The notes: a model not told the origin generated them from the letters alone. A stretch of 44,287 bases of DNA from Trachelipus rathkii (GCA_015478945.1 JABUQX010086956.1:1-44287); one strand, 5' to 3'. Shown: positions 14,941 through 24,835, counted from the first letter of the stretch. Numbers and translations: made by a program.

Positions 14941-15130
14941 ACAAACAGCAGAACTACCCCGACCGCGTCTCCTACGGAGCGAGTGGCCGCTGGGGGTTAA
15001 AGTCGGGGTTCGTGGCGTGATTATCTTTGCGCTCGAGGCGTCCGGGATAAATTTTAAATTATCACGCCGTCTATGAGAAGGGTACGACAGATCTGACAGA
15101 CTCGATCACAGGGTCTGGCACACCGTCCCC
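14941..15130. other. GC-rich island with two short inverted repeats
   Basis: This segment is clearly richer in G and C than its surroundings. It contains ACCCCGAC near 14956 with its complement GTCGGGGT near 15002, and GGCGTGAT at 15014-15021 with its complement ATCACGCC at 15061-15068. AGCGAGTGG and GGGGTTCG inside it look faintly like the A and B boxes of a tRNA-type promoter, so a tRNA-derived SINE head is possible. I could not fold a convincing cloverleaf. Confidence 0.4.
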
Positions 15131-15979
15131 TGTGTTCCGATAGGTCTCATATACATGTCCACTTCAGCAAAGACTATGCAATGGTGTAATCCTTTACCAC
15201 TAAAGTATATTTTAGCTTGCTTGGTCCTCTTAACAGTATCCAGTTTTTTATTGTCTCAACAGTAAATCATATAGTAACGCTCAAATTATTATATTGTGGT
15301 TATCTCTCTTTATAACATATTCACATGTTTATGCCACTGTATTTCTTCAGCATACATTCCTCGAACTCTCGTGAGAAGGTAGTATGGTAAGCAAGATGAT
15401 AATTAGAGCAGAAGAATAATCCTAAGACAGATGATAGAACTAGGAGCGACTCTCAGTCTAGTAGTGATGAATATGATAAAGAGAGCTTCCTGATATTTTA
15501 TTTACTATTAGCATATCTAGATAATAACATTGATTAATTGTATTTTTTTCCACTAGATTATTGGCCATACACTGTTACCAAGGATTCCCACTGTAGTGTT
15601 TAATCATCTGTATATTACTGTCTTTATATATGTAATATGATGTATGTTGCTGTATGACTTTTAAGATTTTTAATTTTCGTAAGAGGCAACAAAAGATATG
15701 GTCAGTAGTACTTACGACTGCAAATGAAACGCTATGAATACACTTCGATAGACTGACTGAAAAGGTAAAAAAGTAATAAAGTGATAAACTGTTCTTTTGA
15801 AAAATATTGATCATATCAAAGATTAAATGATAAATATATCAGATGAAGGTTTACTAAAATTCATCTAAATCAGAGATATGCCCATAGATTATTGTAACCA
15901 TTCAATATATCATAAGCTAAGTGGAACATGAATAGAACTCGAGAAAATTAAGAGAAGAATATCATTTTTATAGAACATT

Positions 15980-16700
15980 AAAGATAAATTAAGTTGAAGA
16001 ATATGTATAAGCTGTCACAGTCATGTCAATGAAGTCAAAAAGTCTAATATACTCCAAGAAAAAGCAATTCAATAAAATATCCTTTATGCCAGTCAAGTAC
16101 ATTTTCAGAAATATCTGCAATGGACATATCTGAGTTCCATATTTGGACTACACATTCATGACAAGAGTGGAATTAAGTACATACTTGTCTTCAAGGATCA
16201 TCTTACTACAGGTTTGGAATTGCTAAGCATCTTAAAATCCAGGGATAAGTGAAAAATGTAGATGCTTTGTTTGTCGATAGACATGCAAGTTAGTATTAGT
16301 CTTCACAATTCTGGTATACCTAATATTAGTTAATATCATCTCGAGATTAAATGTCTTTTGGCTATATATATTTGATTTTCTTGGAAAACTTTATGAATTA
16401 GGGTATGTAGATATAAATAGTTTAAGATTAATCAGATAAGTAGAAATATTTGTCTTAGTTGACTACTTCTAATCTCATTCACGAATCATTCAACAAGCAA
16501 TAGATCCTGGTGGGATAACCACCAAAGCACCTATTATGACGACTTATTCTTAGATGTTATACGTTATACTTTAAAGAATACTAAATAACGTGATTTGGGA
16601 CCAATATACTACCTTTTGGCTCCAAGTCATAAGCTTATATATAACAACACCTACAACAGTATCGTTATTTCAAATCAAGATCCACTACCTCATTTTTTAC
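15980..16700 (+). pseudogene. Decayed retroviral-type (rve) DDE integrase
   Basis: This is a ruined integrase core, broken by stops and indels. At 16120-16140 the frame reads MDISEFH, where the Asp at 16123-16125 sits where the first catalytic residue of rve integrases is expected. One frame shift later, 16169-16207 reads GIKYILVFKDHLT, the conserved strand following that Asp. At 16313-16325 GIPN matches the segment before the second catalytic Asp, although the Asp-Asn-Gly itself is lost. At 16640-16660 YNNTYNS matches the Asn/His-rich segment downstream of the catalytic Glu. From family knowledge, KYILVF-DHLT is closest to the integrase-derived KRBA2/SCAND3-like group, but Ty3-type retrotransposons are a real alternative. 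No terminal repeats were identified, so the limits are approximate. Confidence 0.7.
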
Positions 16701-17102
16701 TTGTATGGATAATCTAATCTCAGTCGTAATTGCATCACTAATTTACATATCTGGTCCAGCGTTTAAGGATGATTATGTATCTAATGATATTTCACCAAAA
16801 TATGAATCTGTATATCCGTAGCCTAAAGGAAATTGAACATTATTAGATTTAGACGCTCTGATCTTGCAGCAGTATAATATACGCGTGGAGATACACTTTC
16901 CAAGCCAAGAGACATAGACAAGACGTTCTTAGACAGGGTAGTGTTACAAAAAGTGGGCTCAATCTCTCACCTAGAGTAACTTCCACAAGGGTCAAAAAGT
17001 AGACAGTATCTGATACCGTGTTACTATTTGGGTGTGTTGTTATAAACATAGAGAGAAGTTAAAATACACCCAAGGGTACTATATCATCTACATTGTTCGT
17101 AA

Positions 17103-17255
17103 ATGGAGGGGCCACCGATTGCGGGCGAGCTCCGGGAGCTCCTACGGGAGTGTACACTCGGAGCTAAGCAACGAAGCGGTCGAGTCTTTTTTCCTACAGA
17201 GATTCCTACGGGGAGAAGACGGGATATAGTCAGATACAGAGTAACCAGTGTCTGA
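17103..17255 (+). CDS. Small open frame of unknown function, 50 aa
   Basis: An ATG-to-stop frame of 50 codons begins MEGPPIAGELRELLRE and lies in a short, relatively GC-rich segment. It shows no domain. It sits between the integrase remnant and the 17.7-kb open frame and could be a surviving piece of the same element, but it is in a different frame from the 17.7-kb piece. The segment also carries open stretches in other frames and on the minus strand (17142-17426), so chance is a real possibility. Confidence 0.25.
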   Translation: MEGPPIAGELRELLRECTLGAKQRSGRVFFPTEIPTGRRRDIVRYRVTSV

Positions 17256-17582
17256 CAATTTTTTGGATAAATGGTGTAAAAACCGCGAGGAATATGTATG
17301 AAACTGAACTGCTACAAAACTCAGACAGTGTAGGTAAATAAACTCTACACAAGCGAGCAAAGACATAAATAACTCAAATTCGTAAGATAGAAGTCGTTGG
17401 CAGTACGAGCCCCTCGTAGAACGCACGTATATTCTTCGATAAGAATACCGAAGGAAATGTAAGGATAATGATAACGTAACAGAAGTAGTATTATTTTAAA
17501 ATCACCTCTCAATTCTAAATGAGAATTAGCAACAATAGAATAAATGAAACACTGAGTCTTGTATGATTGATCGAATAGTAAT

Positions 17583-17740
17583 GCTGTATAGCAGAATCCA
17601 ACAGAAGAAAGATGTAAGACTCGTGTTTAACTAGATTCAATGTCAAATATACTCTATGAAAGAATAGCAATGAATATCCTAGTATTATTCATTGAACAGG
17701 CAATAAGTTATCCATACTCATTATAATCGACTAAGAAAGT
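17583..17740 (+). repeat. Degenerate upstream copy of a tandem duplication
   Basis: This stretch parallels 17783-17920, about 200 bp downstream. Shared landmarks in the same order are AGCAGAA(T)CCAACAGAAGAA, ACTAGAT-CAA, GAAAGAA, CCTAGTA, TTGAACA-GCAATA and CCATAC. The upstream copy carries stops and indels, while the downstream copy remains open in one frame. The duplication therefore predates the decay, and only the downstream copy stayed readable. Confidence 0.65.
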
Positions 17741-18147
17741 TAATCAACGAGACTATATGTGCCGAGAAGGAAGATATAGAACCTGTAGCAGAACCAACAG
17801 AAGAAGAAGGAAGACATGCTACACTAGATCAAGAACCAATACTTGAAAGAACAGAAGAAATTCCTAGTACTGTTGAACAAGCAATAGCTTTACCAATACC
17901 GTTATCAATAGAAGAAAGTACACGAAGAACTAGATGTAAAGAAAAGGATCTATCATATAGACCTAAACACCAATATACAATGATACAAAGATCTCCTGTT
18001 CAAACGAGACAATCGACATCTCGTACAGAAAGAATCGAACATACAGCGAAAGAATGGCCAGAAAAACCACCAGATCTACCTGCAAGAAGAGTCAAATTCA
18101 AAGGTGTAAAAAGAGTCACATTTAGTGATAAAGACAGTAAAGACTAG
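17707..18147 (+). CDS. Open frame without start, E/P-rich, tandem RVxF motifs at the C-terminus
   Basis: This frame is open for 146 codons from the stop at 17704-17706 to the TAG at 18145-18147. It has no usable ATG in its first two thirds, so it is a 3' exon or a 5'-truncated gene. The first half is rich in Glu, Pro, Thr and Ile; the second half is basic. The C-terminus contains RVKF and, six residues later, RVTFSD, both fitting the R/K-V-x-F docking motif for protein phosphatase 1. The pair is seen; PP1 binding is inferred. The upstream part is the intact copy of a tandem duplication (degenerate copy 17583-17740). The frame lies about 1 kb after the integrase remnant and could be the tail of that element's polyprotein or an unrelated gene. 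An AATAAA lies 157 bases after the stop. Confidence 0.5.
   Translation, partial: VIHTHYNRLRKLINETICAEKEDIEPVAEPTEEEGRHATLDQEPILERTEEIPSTVEQAIALPIPLSIEESTRRTRCKEKDLSYRPKHQYTMIQRSPVQTRQSTSRTERIEHTAKEWPEKPPDLPARRVKFKGVKRVTFSDKDSKD
17783..17920 (+). repeat. Intact downstream copy of the tandem duplication
   Basis: This is the partner of 17583-17740. It is fully open in the frame of the 17707-18147 reading frame and encodes its Glu/Pro/Ile-rich section. Confidence 0.65.
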
Positions 18148-18193
18148 TCAACTACTATCTCTATCACTAAACGTGAAACCTCAATGAAAAGTG

Positions 18194-18253
18194 AAAGAAA
18201 GATGTTGAATTCTTATTTTATTTAAAGAAAGATGTTGAATTTTTATTTTTTTG
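18194..18253. repeat. 2 x 30-bp tandem repeat
   Basis: Two adjacent 30-bp units (18194-18223 and 18224-18253) share AAAGAAAGATGTTGAATT and diverge only in the T-rich second half. The repeat lies in the presumed 3' untranslated stretch of the upstream open frame. The purine-rich start is reminiscent of a polypurine tract, but no LTR follows visibly. Confidence 0.85.
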
Positions 18254-18303
18254 TAAATGTATATATATTTGATTAATACTTATGTTATAATAATCTTTTA
18301 TAT

Positions 18304-18309
18304 AATAAA
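18304..18309 (+). promoter_or_regulatory. Candidate poly(A) signal AATAAA
   Basis: A canonical AATAAA lies 157 bases after the stop of the 17707-18147 frame and about 180 bases before the next gene. In DNA this rich in A and T the match is weak evidence by itself. Confidence 0.35.
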
Positions 18310-18491
18310 AACACTTAAAATAATATTTTTAGTTTTATTCTTTGAATACCACAAATAGCGTTATTTCGGAAACGAGTATCATTATAGGTACAATTATGTG
18401 TTATAATTTTAATTATTATAGGTAATTTTAATCACACAGGTCTAACCAATAGTTTAAGAATTTTTTTTGCTTGCATATACTCATTTTAGCA

Positions 18492-19850
18492 ATGTGGAAT
18501 GTGGATAACTTCACCACGCCAGCAAGATTGTCAGATCTGTCAGCTATCAAAATTGGAGTCGTGACGATCGTTACAAACCGTTCTAAGACACAACTAAAAC
18601 GAAACTTGGAACGAGAATGGCGCCAAGAAAAGGCAGCAAAAGACAACTACGAAAAAGAATTTGAAACGATGGAAAGGATAAGAACAAGGAAACAAACCGT
18701 GATTTCTAATCGGGTGAGTTCTCGATTACCAATACCGGAGGTATTACAAGATTTAGTCCGCCTATGGACAAAATTAATAATAACCAGATTGATTGATTGG
18801 GTAGCAACTCGGGTACAATATCGTTTTTCAGTTGAAATTGATGACGTTGTCGATTTGCTAGACCACAATTGCTTCAATCATTTGGGCGTAATTAAAGATA
18901 CCGAGGTATTCTCTAGAATACAAGAATATTTAGAAAGTAACCCTGATGATACAACATCAATGCAAATTTATTTGGAAGATTATCAACCAGGTGAGTATAG
19001 AGGACACGATAGTAGAGATTTGTTAGAAGATTGTTTGAGATATGGTATTGTAAATAAATTATATGGAATTGTGCAAGAATTAGAAGAATGTAAAGAATGG
19101 GAAGATCTAGAGATAATAGCACAAATAATAATGAAAGATCATAAGAACACAATTAGATCCATGAAACCAATATATCCAAACACAAATACCTTAGCTAAGA
19201 TTTTGAGAGCAATAACTAGAGCAGGAAGACCAAGAAACATTCTTTATGCATTAAAAAGTGGAGATGAACTTATTGGGCATCTAATAGTTTTATTAGAATG
19301 GCCATTTCAGAATATGTTTTGTTCAGAATGTACCCACATAGCAAAGAAATTAGCTTACCTAGGAGGAAGCAGTGATATGATAGAGGTATTATTGGAAAAG
19401 GTAATATTGGAAGAAACATACCCTATTAATTATAGAGAAATATTAAAGATATTTTGGGATAATATAGATCTGCTTAGTCAAAATAGCATGGGAATGAGAA
19501 TATCACCTAGAATTTTGTTTAAATTGTTGAAACTTGTAAATGGTAAAGAAGGAGAAATAGAACATAGAATGATAATGAGTATTGTCAATGGAAGATCGTT
19601 TCACAACAACAGAGAATTGCTGATGTCAATGTGTATTCAAGCATGGACCATCGACGTGTTTGATATACCAATGAAGCTAACACACTACATGAGTGAATCA
19701 GATGTACTAAGGCTGAAGGGAGAACTTCTACCTTCGTCTTATGCGAACACCAGAGATTTGGTAGGATTATGGTTACGACATCACAGAAGAAGAAACGTGA
19801 AAACGTTATTCAAATTCTTAGGAGAACAACTCATTGGAACATGTTCGTAA
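18492..19850 (+). CDS. Intact 452-aa protein of unknown family, possibly with repeated death-fold-like modules
   Basis: This is the only long intact frame in the first 39 kb. The frame opens earlier, but the first in-frame ATG is at 18492, directly preceded by a pyrimidine-rich stretch ending TTTTAG, so this ATG may lie at the start of a 3' exon. Residues 31-70 are strongly charged (Lys/Arg/Glu) and probably helical. Residues 84-110 hold an amphipathic stretch containing LWTKLIITRLIDW. The rest looks all-helical. Three stretches (about 185-268, 279-350, 378-449) repeat a layout of short helices, an acidic-hydrophobic motif, a Pro/Thr turn and a long final Leu-rich helix. The last resembles a death domain: SESDVLRLKGEL, then RDLVGLWLRHH, then TLFKFLGEQLIG. 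The spacing is seen; the fold is inferred. No catalytic motif, signal peptide or clear membrane span is present. The intact frame amid ruined DNA suggests a recent arrival or selection. Confidence 0.75.
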   Translation: MWNVDNFTTPARLSDLSAIKIGVVTIVTNRSKTQLKRNLEREWRQEKAAKDNYEKEFETMERIRTRKQTVISNRVSSRLPIPEVLQDLVRLWTKLIITRLIDWVATRVQYRFSVEIDDVVDLLDHNCFNHLGVIKDTEVFSRIQEYLESNPDDTTSMQIYLEDYQPGEYRGHDSRDLLEDCLRYGIVNKLYGIVQELEECKEWEDLEIIAQIIMKDHKNTIRSMKPIYPNTNTLAKILRAITRAGRPRNILYALKSGDELIGHLIVLLEWPFQNMFCSECTHIAKKLAYLGGSSDMIEVLLEKVILEETYPINYREILKIFWDNIDLLSQNSMGMRISPRILFKLLKLVNGKEGEIEHRMIMSIVNGRSFHNNRELLMSMCIQAWTIDVFDIPMKLTHYMSESDVLRLKGELLPSSYANTRDLVGLWLRHHRRRNVKTLFKFLGEQLIGTCS

Positions 19851-20330
19851 GTCTATAGGTCTGATATTTTCTAAATACACCGCCTGCAAGATTAACCCAA
19901 ATTAACATGGAGAGATGGGAATGGACTACCAATGCCGATCTCTCGCACTGCTTAAGCTTCACGATGAGGGGAAGACTATAACTCATCGTCAACATACATG
20001 GTTAGATAACAACACCAACAAGCAACCTAAAAATATATTTTTTTTTATGATTAAAAACTCTTTTGAAATTTTTGATTGAATATTTTGCTTAATAATTTTT
20101 TAGTTGAAATTTTTGACAATTATAGTAATTTTATTATTTGGTTTAAATAATTACTATTTATTATTGATTTTTCTCTATTTAATATTGATTTACTTTATTT
20201 TTGTTGATTTAATATATATATATTCTAATCTTAAGTCAAAAAATTTTTTTTTGACCAGAGTTAATATAATTTTAGTTCATTTATCGTTAAGGGGTCCAAC
20301 TCCCCAACTCTTTTAGCCTCCTGCCCAACC
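19851..20330. other. Gene-free spacer between the 452-aa gene and a (TA)n array
   Basis: The first 180 bases have mixed composition and no continuing frame. The rest is T-rich, with GAAATTTTTGA occurring twice at about 20065 and 20106. The 70-codon open stretch at 20104-20316 is low-complexity Leu/Ile/Phe/Tyr and begins at a TTG, so I do not treat it as a gene. Confidence 0.5.
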
Positions 20331-20346
20331 ATTATATATATATATT

Positions 20347-20381
<35 letters not shown>

Positions 20382-20418
20382 GTATATATATATATATATA
20401 TAATATATATATATATAG

Positions 20419-20450
<32 letters not shown>

Positions 20451-20506
20451 TATATATATATAATATAATATATATATTATATATATATATATTATATATA
20501 TTATAA
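20331..20506. repeat. (TA)n microsatellite array
   Basis: Almost pure alternating TA with occasional slips. It abuts the 5' side of the truncated LINE. Confidence 0.9.
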
Positions 20507-20579
20507 ACTACATTGAATACAGAAATTGATCTCCCATCCAGACGCGTCCCACAATAATAATCACATATAATACAACAAA

Positions 20580-23420
20580 AATAGTCAACCCGAAATTAAC
20601 TACAACTTTTACAAACTACAAAAAAGCAAACTGGCCGAAAGTCACCCAATACATCGAATCACACCTTCCTCCACTAGAAATTGGTAATTTCCCACTCTCT
20701 ACATAAAGCCATAGATAATCTCACCAGAGTAGTCCAAAAAAAGCCTCCAACCTTTACACACCAAGAAGACCATATAAACGACTACAACCCCCATTAACAC
20801 CAGAAAATCTGTAAACTTGATAAAAGCAAAAGATATTTCATTCGACAACAAAAAAACATAAAAAACAGACTACGATATCTGACTGCAAAAGCAAATGAAA
20901 CTCCTTAAACACAAATCTCGAATCTCATCTCAACCATGAAAACATAAATTGCAAGAAACCCCTAATCAACAATATGGGTAGGCCTGAAGAAAAAGAACGT
21001 GGCAAGTAATAAAACGTCTCTATAACTCCCATAACAATAATCAACTCCCATAATCGCAAACGAAGTTTTAAGAGGACAAAATAAATCCCTCCCTTCCCCC
21101 AAACAGCATTGCAATATTATTGCCCAATATTCTAATATCTCCAACAAACTTTCCCATTCAAATAATTAGAAAAATAATACGCAAACTCTTAAAAACACAA
21201 CTGGAAATCAACCCCAACCACGCATTTTCTACACCAAACACGCAATATACTTAACCAAACCTCAAAAAAATATCCCAGCTTCCGCCCGGCCAACATCTCT
21301 GGCGTCAGTAACTATATCCCTCGAGCACCTGTAATAAAGCAGATATCATACGCCAATTAAAACCCAGAAAAGTATGCCCAACCTACCTTCTTCATAGCCG
21401 AGCCCAGTATTCTCTCCTTTTCTCATTGTGCAAACTAATGGAGAATATCATATTCACCAAAATCCAACTAAATTTCATTCCCCAAATCACCAACATGGCT
21501 TCTTAAAAAATCCCATTCACCTCAACAGCCCCTAACAAATATTTCATGAACTACATGAGAATGGGTAAACAGAGCGACCACACCTTCCCACGAACAACAC
21601 TCCTGGCGAGTTGACATTAGTAAAGCCCTTCGACACAGTACCTAGACAGGTTTTTCATCCAATAAATTCTAAATTCTTCCTTTCCATAGCACTTACAAAA
21701 ATATGATATCTAATTCATATCCGGGACCCACTGCCAGGTTATCCATCACAAACCTTTATAAACCTTAAAAACAGCTTTAAAAACTAATGAAATGGAACTA
21801 CCCCAGGTGAGCTACATCCGATATCCATTCTTGTTTAACCCTCTTTACACAGCTTTAGCTGAATATATCTCTGACCGCCCAAAACTCCCAGTTTCAAAAA
21901 AAATGTAAATACATTAAGTAAGAGTAAACTAAACTTAAGATCATATTTCAAAACATCATTCATACTATTATATATATAATAGGTACTCAGTTTGCACTAA
22001 CATAATCTCACTCATAGATTACTACTAAAATGCACCTAGAAATACTACTATTATGGTTATCTTCCAACAGAATGTCGGCCTCTTGCTGAGAAATCATCTA
22101 TACATCTATAACCTTGGTTATCACAGACAGACCAATCATCCCCTCGCCCCACAAGTAACCCTATAAATAACTCCATCAATTCCACCTTAAACAAAACACC
22201 TAAAATTTACTCGGTATCATATAATAATAACCTTTACGAACACCACACTTATCACCTTTATATATATATATATATATATAACACCCATTCATCCATTACA
22301 CTCAACAGTTTAAAACATTATACGAATAGCCCAAAATCCAAAACAAAAAATATTTAAAATGTTCCTATACGAACTAATATCTCAACACATCATTGCTCAT
22401 ATAATATAGCAACAAAAACAACCGACATTTATCATATTAACTATACTATGATAGTCATTTATAACAAATCTCTATATATAAGATAAACTATATATATTAA
22501 CTTGAATGGTATATATAACAACTAAGTCTGTTATCTCAAACTAGCATCAAACTTAATAAATTTAAATTACAAAGCAAAAAAAAATATACCGCCTCATGCT
22601 AGAATAAAATTACAGGTTGTACTAAATAAAACCCACTCACCTATATCCAGACAACATGCCCTTATATGAATAGAAGCATAAATAAATTCTTCCACCAATA
22701 CTGTTAGGATCATACCTAAATAAATTGACATATTACATGCATATCACATAATATCTCTATGCCCAATAAATACTCTTTCTTGACTATCCTACTTCGAGCT
22801 CCTCTATATCTTTGTTAGTCATAACCTATAAACTCCACCTCATCAGAATAACGCCATTCATATCATCAAGAAGTTAACCCCTATACATCGTTTAAGATTC
22901 TCCTCTCCATATTTCACGCATGCAATCTATCAAGGAAACCAAACTCCCCGTCCCTCCCCAAATATATAAGCATCGCTTTATCTCTCAATAAACACAATTT
23001 ACACTCTAAAAAACCTACTGTATTACAAGCTATTTTTCAATCCCGCACCTTCAACATACAATCAATCTTAGCGTCATAACATTCCCATCCCCTCACTATA
23101 GTATACCTTCAACTTAAAACACACTCCCATGAAAGATGCAAATCCCACTCTCTAGATTAAGATCCGGGCATCGCACCCAGATCTTCAGGAATACAAACAT
23201 AGGTGTCGACCTACCTCAACATACTCCATCCCCACTCTGTGTTAGATGCCTTAATAGAAGCTGTAAATGCTGCTATGAAACACCTCCTACTAAGATGCCC
23301 CCACTCGCTCCATACAGAATACTCTGTCCAAATCTCTTTCCCTGAGAGCCGTATGGCCTTCGCCCTGTCCCGGCCGCGTCGAGTTGCCCTCGTGTATTCG
23401 GACTACCCGAAATGAACATG
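20580..23420 (+). mobile_element. Decayed, 5'-truncated Jockey-like LINE (reverse transcriptase)
   Basis: Non-LTR retrotransposon motifs appear in the right order on the + strand, separated by frame shifts and stops. At 20614-20673 NYKKANWPKVTQYIESHLPP matches the linker before the reverse transcriptase. PPLTPEN follows near 20790. At 21488-21502 HQHGF matches the QHGF motif of RT. At 21610-21650 VDISKA, then after one indel FDTVPRQ, is RT motif A with its catalytic Asp. At 21791-21820 NGTTPGELHP matches the NGxPQGxxLSP motif. The YADD-type active site was not found. Near 22170-22200 KTPKI fits the segment before the thumb. At 23136-23240 LSRLRSGH and PLCVRC, then HLLLRCP in another frame, are the typical C-terminal Arg/Cys region. 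The endonuclease domain is missing. The element is dead. Jockey/RTE-like assignment comes from these motifs; the clade is uncertain. Confidence 0.85.
22259..22281. repeat. (TA)n run inside the LINE
   Basis: A short pure TA run interrupts the LINE after the reverse transcriptase motifs. It probably arose by expansion after insertion, because LINE-like residues occur on both sides. Confidence 0.85.
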
Positions 23421-24160
23421 ACACTCCCCAGGAATAAGGAATCCAGGGCGAAGAATTAAATGTAGTCAGATAAGTCGTAGTATAATGATTATCACATCGG
23501 CGATCTAATATCAGTATATACTAAAGATAGTGTTATATAATGTGAATACGGTTATAGCATTATTAATATATATATATATATATATATAAGATATATATAT
23601 ATATGTTAGCTATATACAGCGGTGATTCAACTAATTGTGGTGTAAAAATATTTGAGTAACTAATTAAAGAAAATGCAAAAATAAAGGAAATGATTCCTAT
23701 AAGTATGAAACCGCTAATGTGCCTTGTTTTCCGTGCTGGCACGCTCTGATGAGATATGTATTTTTAATAACGATTTCTGGAATCTAACGAACACCAAGAA
23801 CTGACAAACTCTGAAATCTAAAGAATGGCGCGACGCCCTTAAAAGTCTTTGAGGAACGAATAACTCATCGGAATAGAAGGCTTCTAACATTAACTATTAT
23901 TATTGTATGATAGGCTTATTTTTTTAAACGAATCAAAATATACTGTTTCTAAAACACCTGCAAATGATATCAAAAGACTAATGATGATGTTGAAAATGAT
24001 CCTCGGTTGTTCCCAATGGCCACGACGTTCCAGGCGCGAGTACTGTACTCAAAATCCATTGTGCGAGATCCTGTTCACAAGTGATTCCACGAGTGGCTTT
24101 GATCGTTTTCAATTCCGTTCATAATCGTTAATCGGTGTTGATTGGAGAAGAGTATACTTA
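23421..24160. other. Gene-free spacer with a (TA)n run
   Basis: There is a (TA)n run at about 23565-23604 and otherwise mixed AT-rich sequence. A 73-codon open stretch at 23903-24124 starts at a non-ATG codon and shows no motif. Confidence 0.5.
23565..23604. repeat. (TA)n microsatellite
   Basis: Alternating TA with a single interruption near the middle. Confidence 0.85.
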
Positions 24161-24169
24161 AGTTCGCAC

Positions 24170-24385
24170 GAACCGTCGTCGAGCCCGAATTTCTCTCATT
24201 TAGTGACGTTTCACGTGTCCTTAAATAAGTCGAATATTAAGTACAAAATTTTAAAAAAAAAATTCCACAAATTTTTTTATCCGGAGGTCGATTTTCTGGG
24301 AGCGATTTTGACTTAGACCTTCGACTTATTTTAGAGACAGATGAAACGTCACTAAATGAGCGAAAATCGGGCTCGACGACAGTTC
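24170..24385. repeat. 65-bp imperfect inverted repeat with an 85-bp spacer
   Basis: The left arm 24170-24234 and the right arm 24320-24385 are reverse complements, with about seven differences including one indel (roughly 89 percent identity by hand alignment). Shared blocks include GTCGTCGAGCCCGA, CTCATTTAGTGACGTTTCA and AATAAGTCGAA. The spacer 24235-24319 is A/T-rich at its centre. Transcribed RNA would fold into a long hairpin. It may be a MITE or foldback element. No target-site duplication was recognised, and the arms do not extend outwards. Confidence 0.9.
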
Positions 24386-24835
24386 GGCGGTGCTAAAACG
24401 GCCGTTCGATCGTTCAGGTCGTTTTTTCAGGGACATTATGAAACGTCGACTAGAGTTATAGTGATGATCGCCGCAGAAGGAGGAATTCGACATCGGTGAT
24501 CCGCTTACGTTGGATCGTCCGGGACACGTGGAAACGACAGCTAAAGTCATTAGGAATGAAAAAACGAGTATTTTATAGAAATAGATAAGAGGTTATAATC
24601 GATTTTTTGATCAAATATGAAAAACGTTGATGATTGTAAAATTAATTAAGACTAAGAAAAAAAATTAAAACTAAGGTAAGAAAAAAACAAATAATATTAG
24701 AGTTTTATTTATTTATTTAATTTTTTATAAATAAAATTAGTTTTTTTTAGTTCCACCCAAAAACCTAATTAACAAAGAAAACGGAAATTTAAGGGGACTA
24801 ATTATAAAAAAAAAATTAAATAATAATTAAAAAAA
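24386..24835. other. Gene-free spacer
   Basis: The first 160 bases are mixed composition. The 74-codon minus-strand open stretch at 24326-24550 partly reads through the inverted repeat and is not supported as a gene. From 24600 the sequence is A-rich with many poly(A) runs. Confidence 0.5.

Larger units (their letters stand above)
6541..15970. other. Long stretch without a supportable gene
   Basis: Both strands are interrupted by frequent stops. The few open stretches of 60-99 codons (for example 9829-10128 on the minus strand and 9500-9760 on the plus strand) show no recognisable motif and overlap each other on opposite strands, as expected by chance. Local features are a GA-rich tract near 12.5-12.65 kb, a short (TA)n run near 14.23 kb and a GC-rich island near 15.0 kb. 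The reverse transcriptase expected upstream if the 16-kb integrase came from a retrotransposon was not found. Confidence 0.5.

Noticed and set aside
15980..18147. Complete Polinton/Maverick or LTR retrotransposon
   Set aside because: Only the integrase is recognisable. No polymerase B, capsid, protease, reverse transcriptase or terminal repeats could be seen around it.
20104..20316. 70-codon frame that looks like a membrane protein
   Set aside because: It begins at TTG and is low-complexity Leu/Ile/Phe/Tyr created by T-rich DNA.
24326..24550. Minus-strand 74-codon frame
   Set aside because: It reads through one arm of the inverted repeat and has no coding signature of its own.
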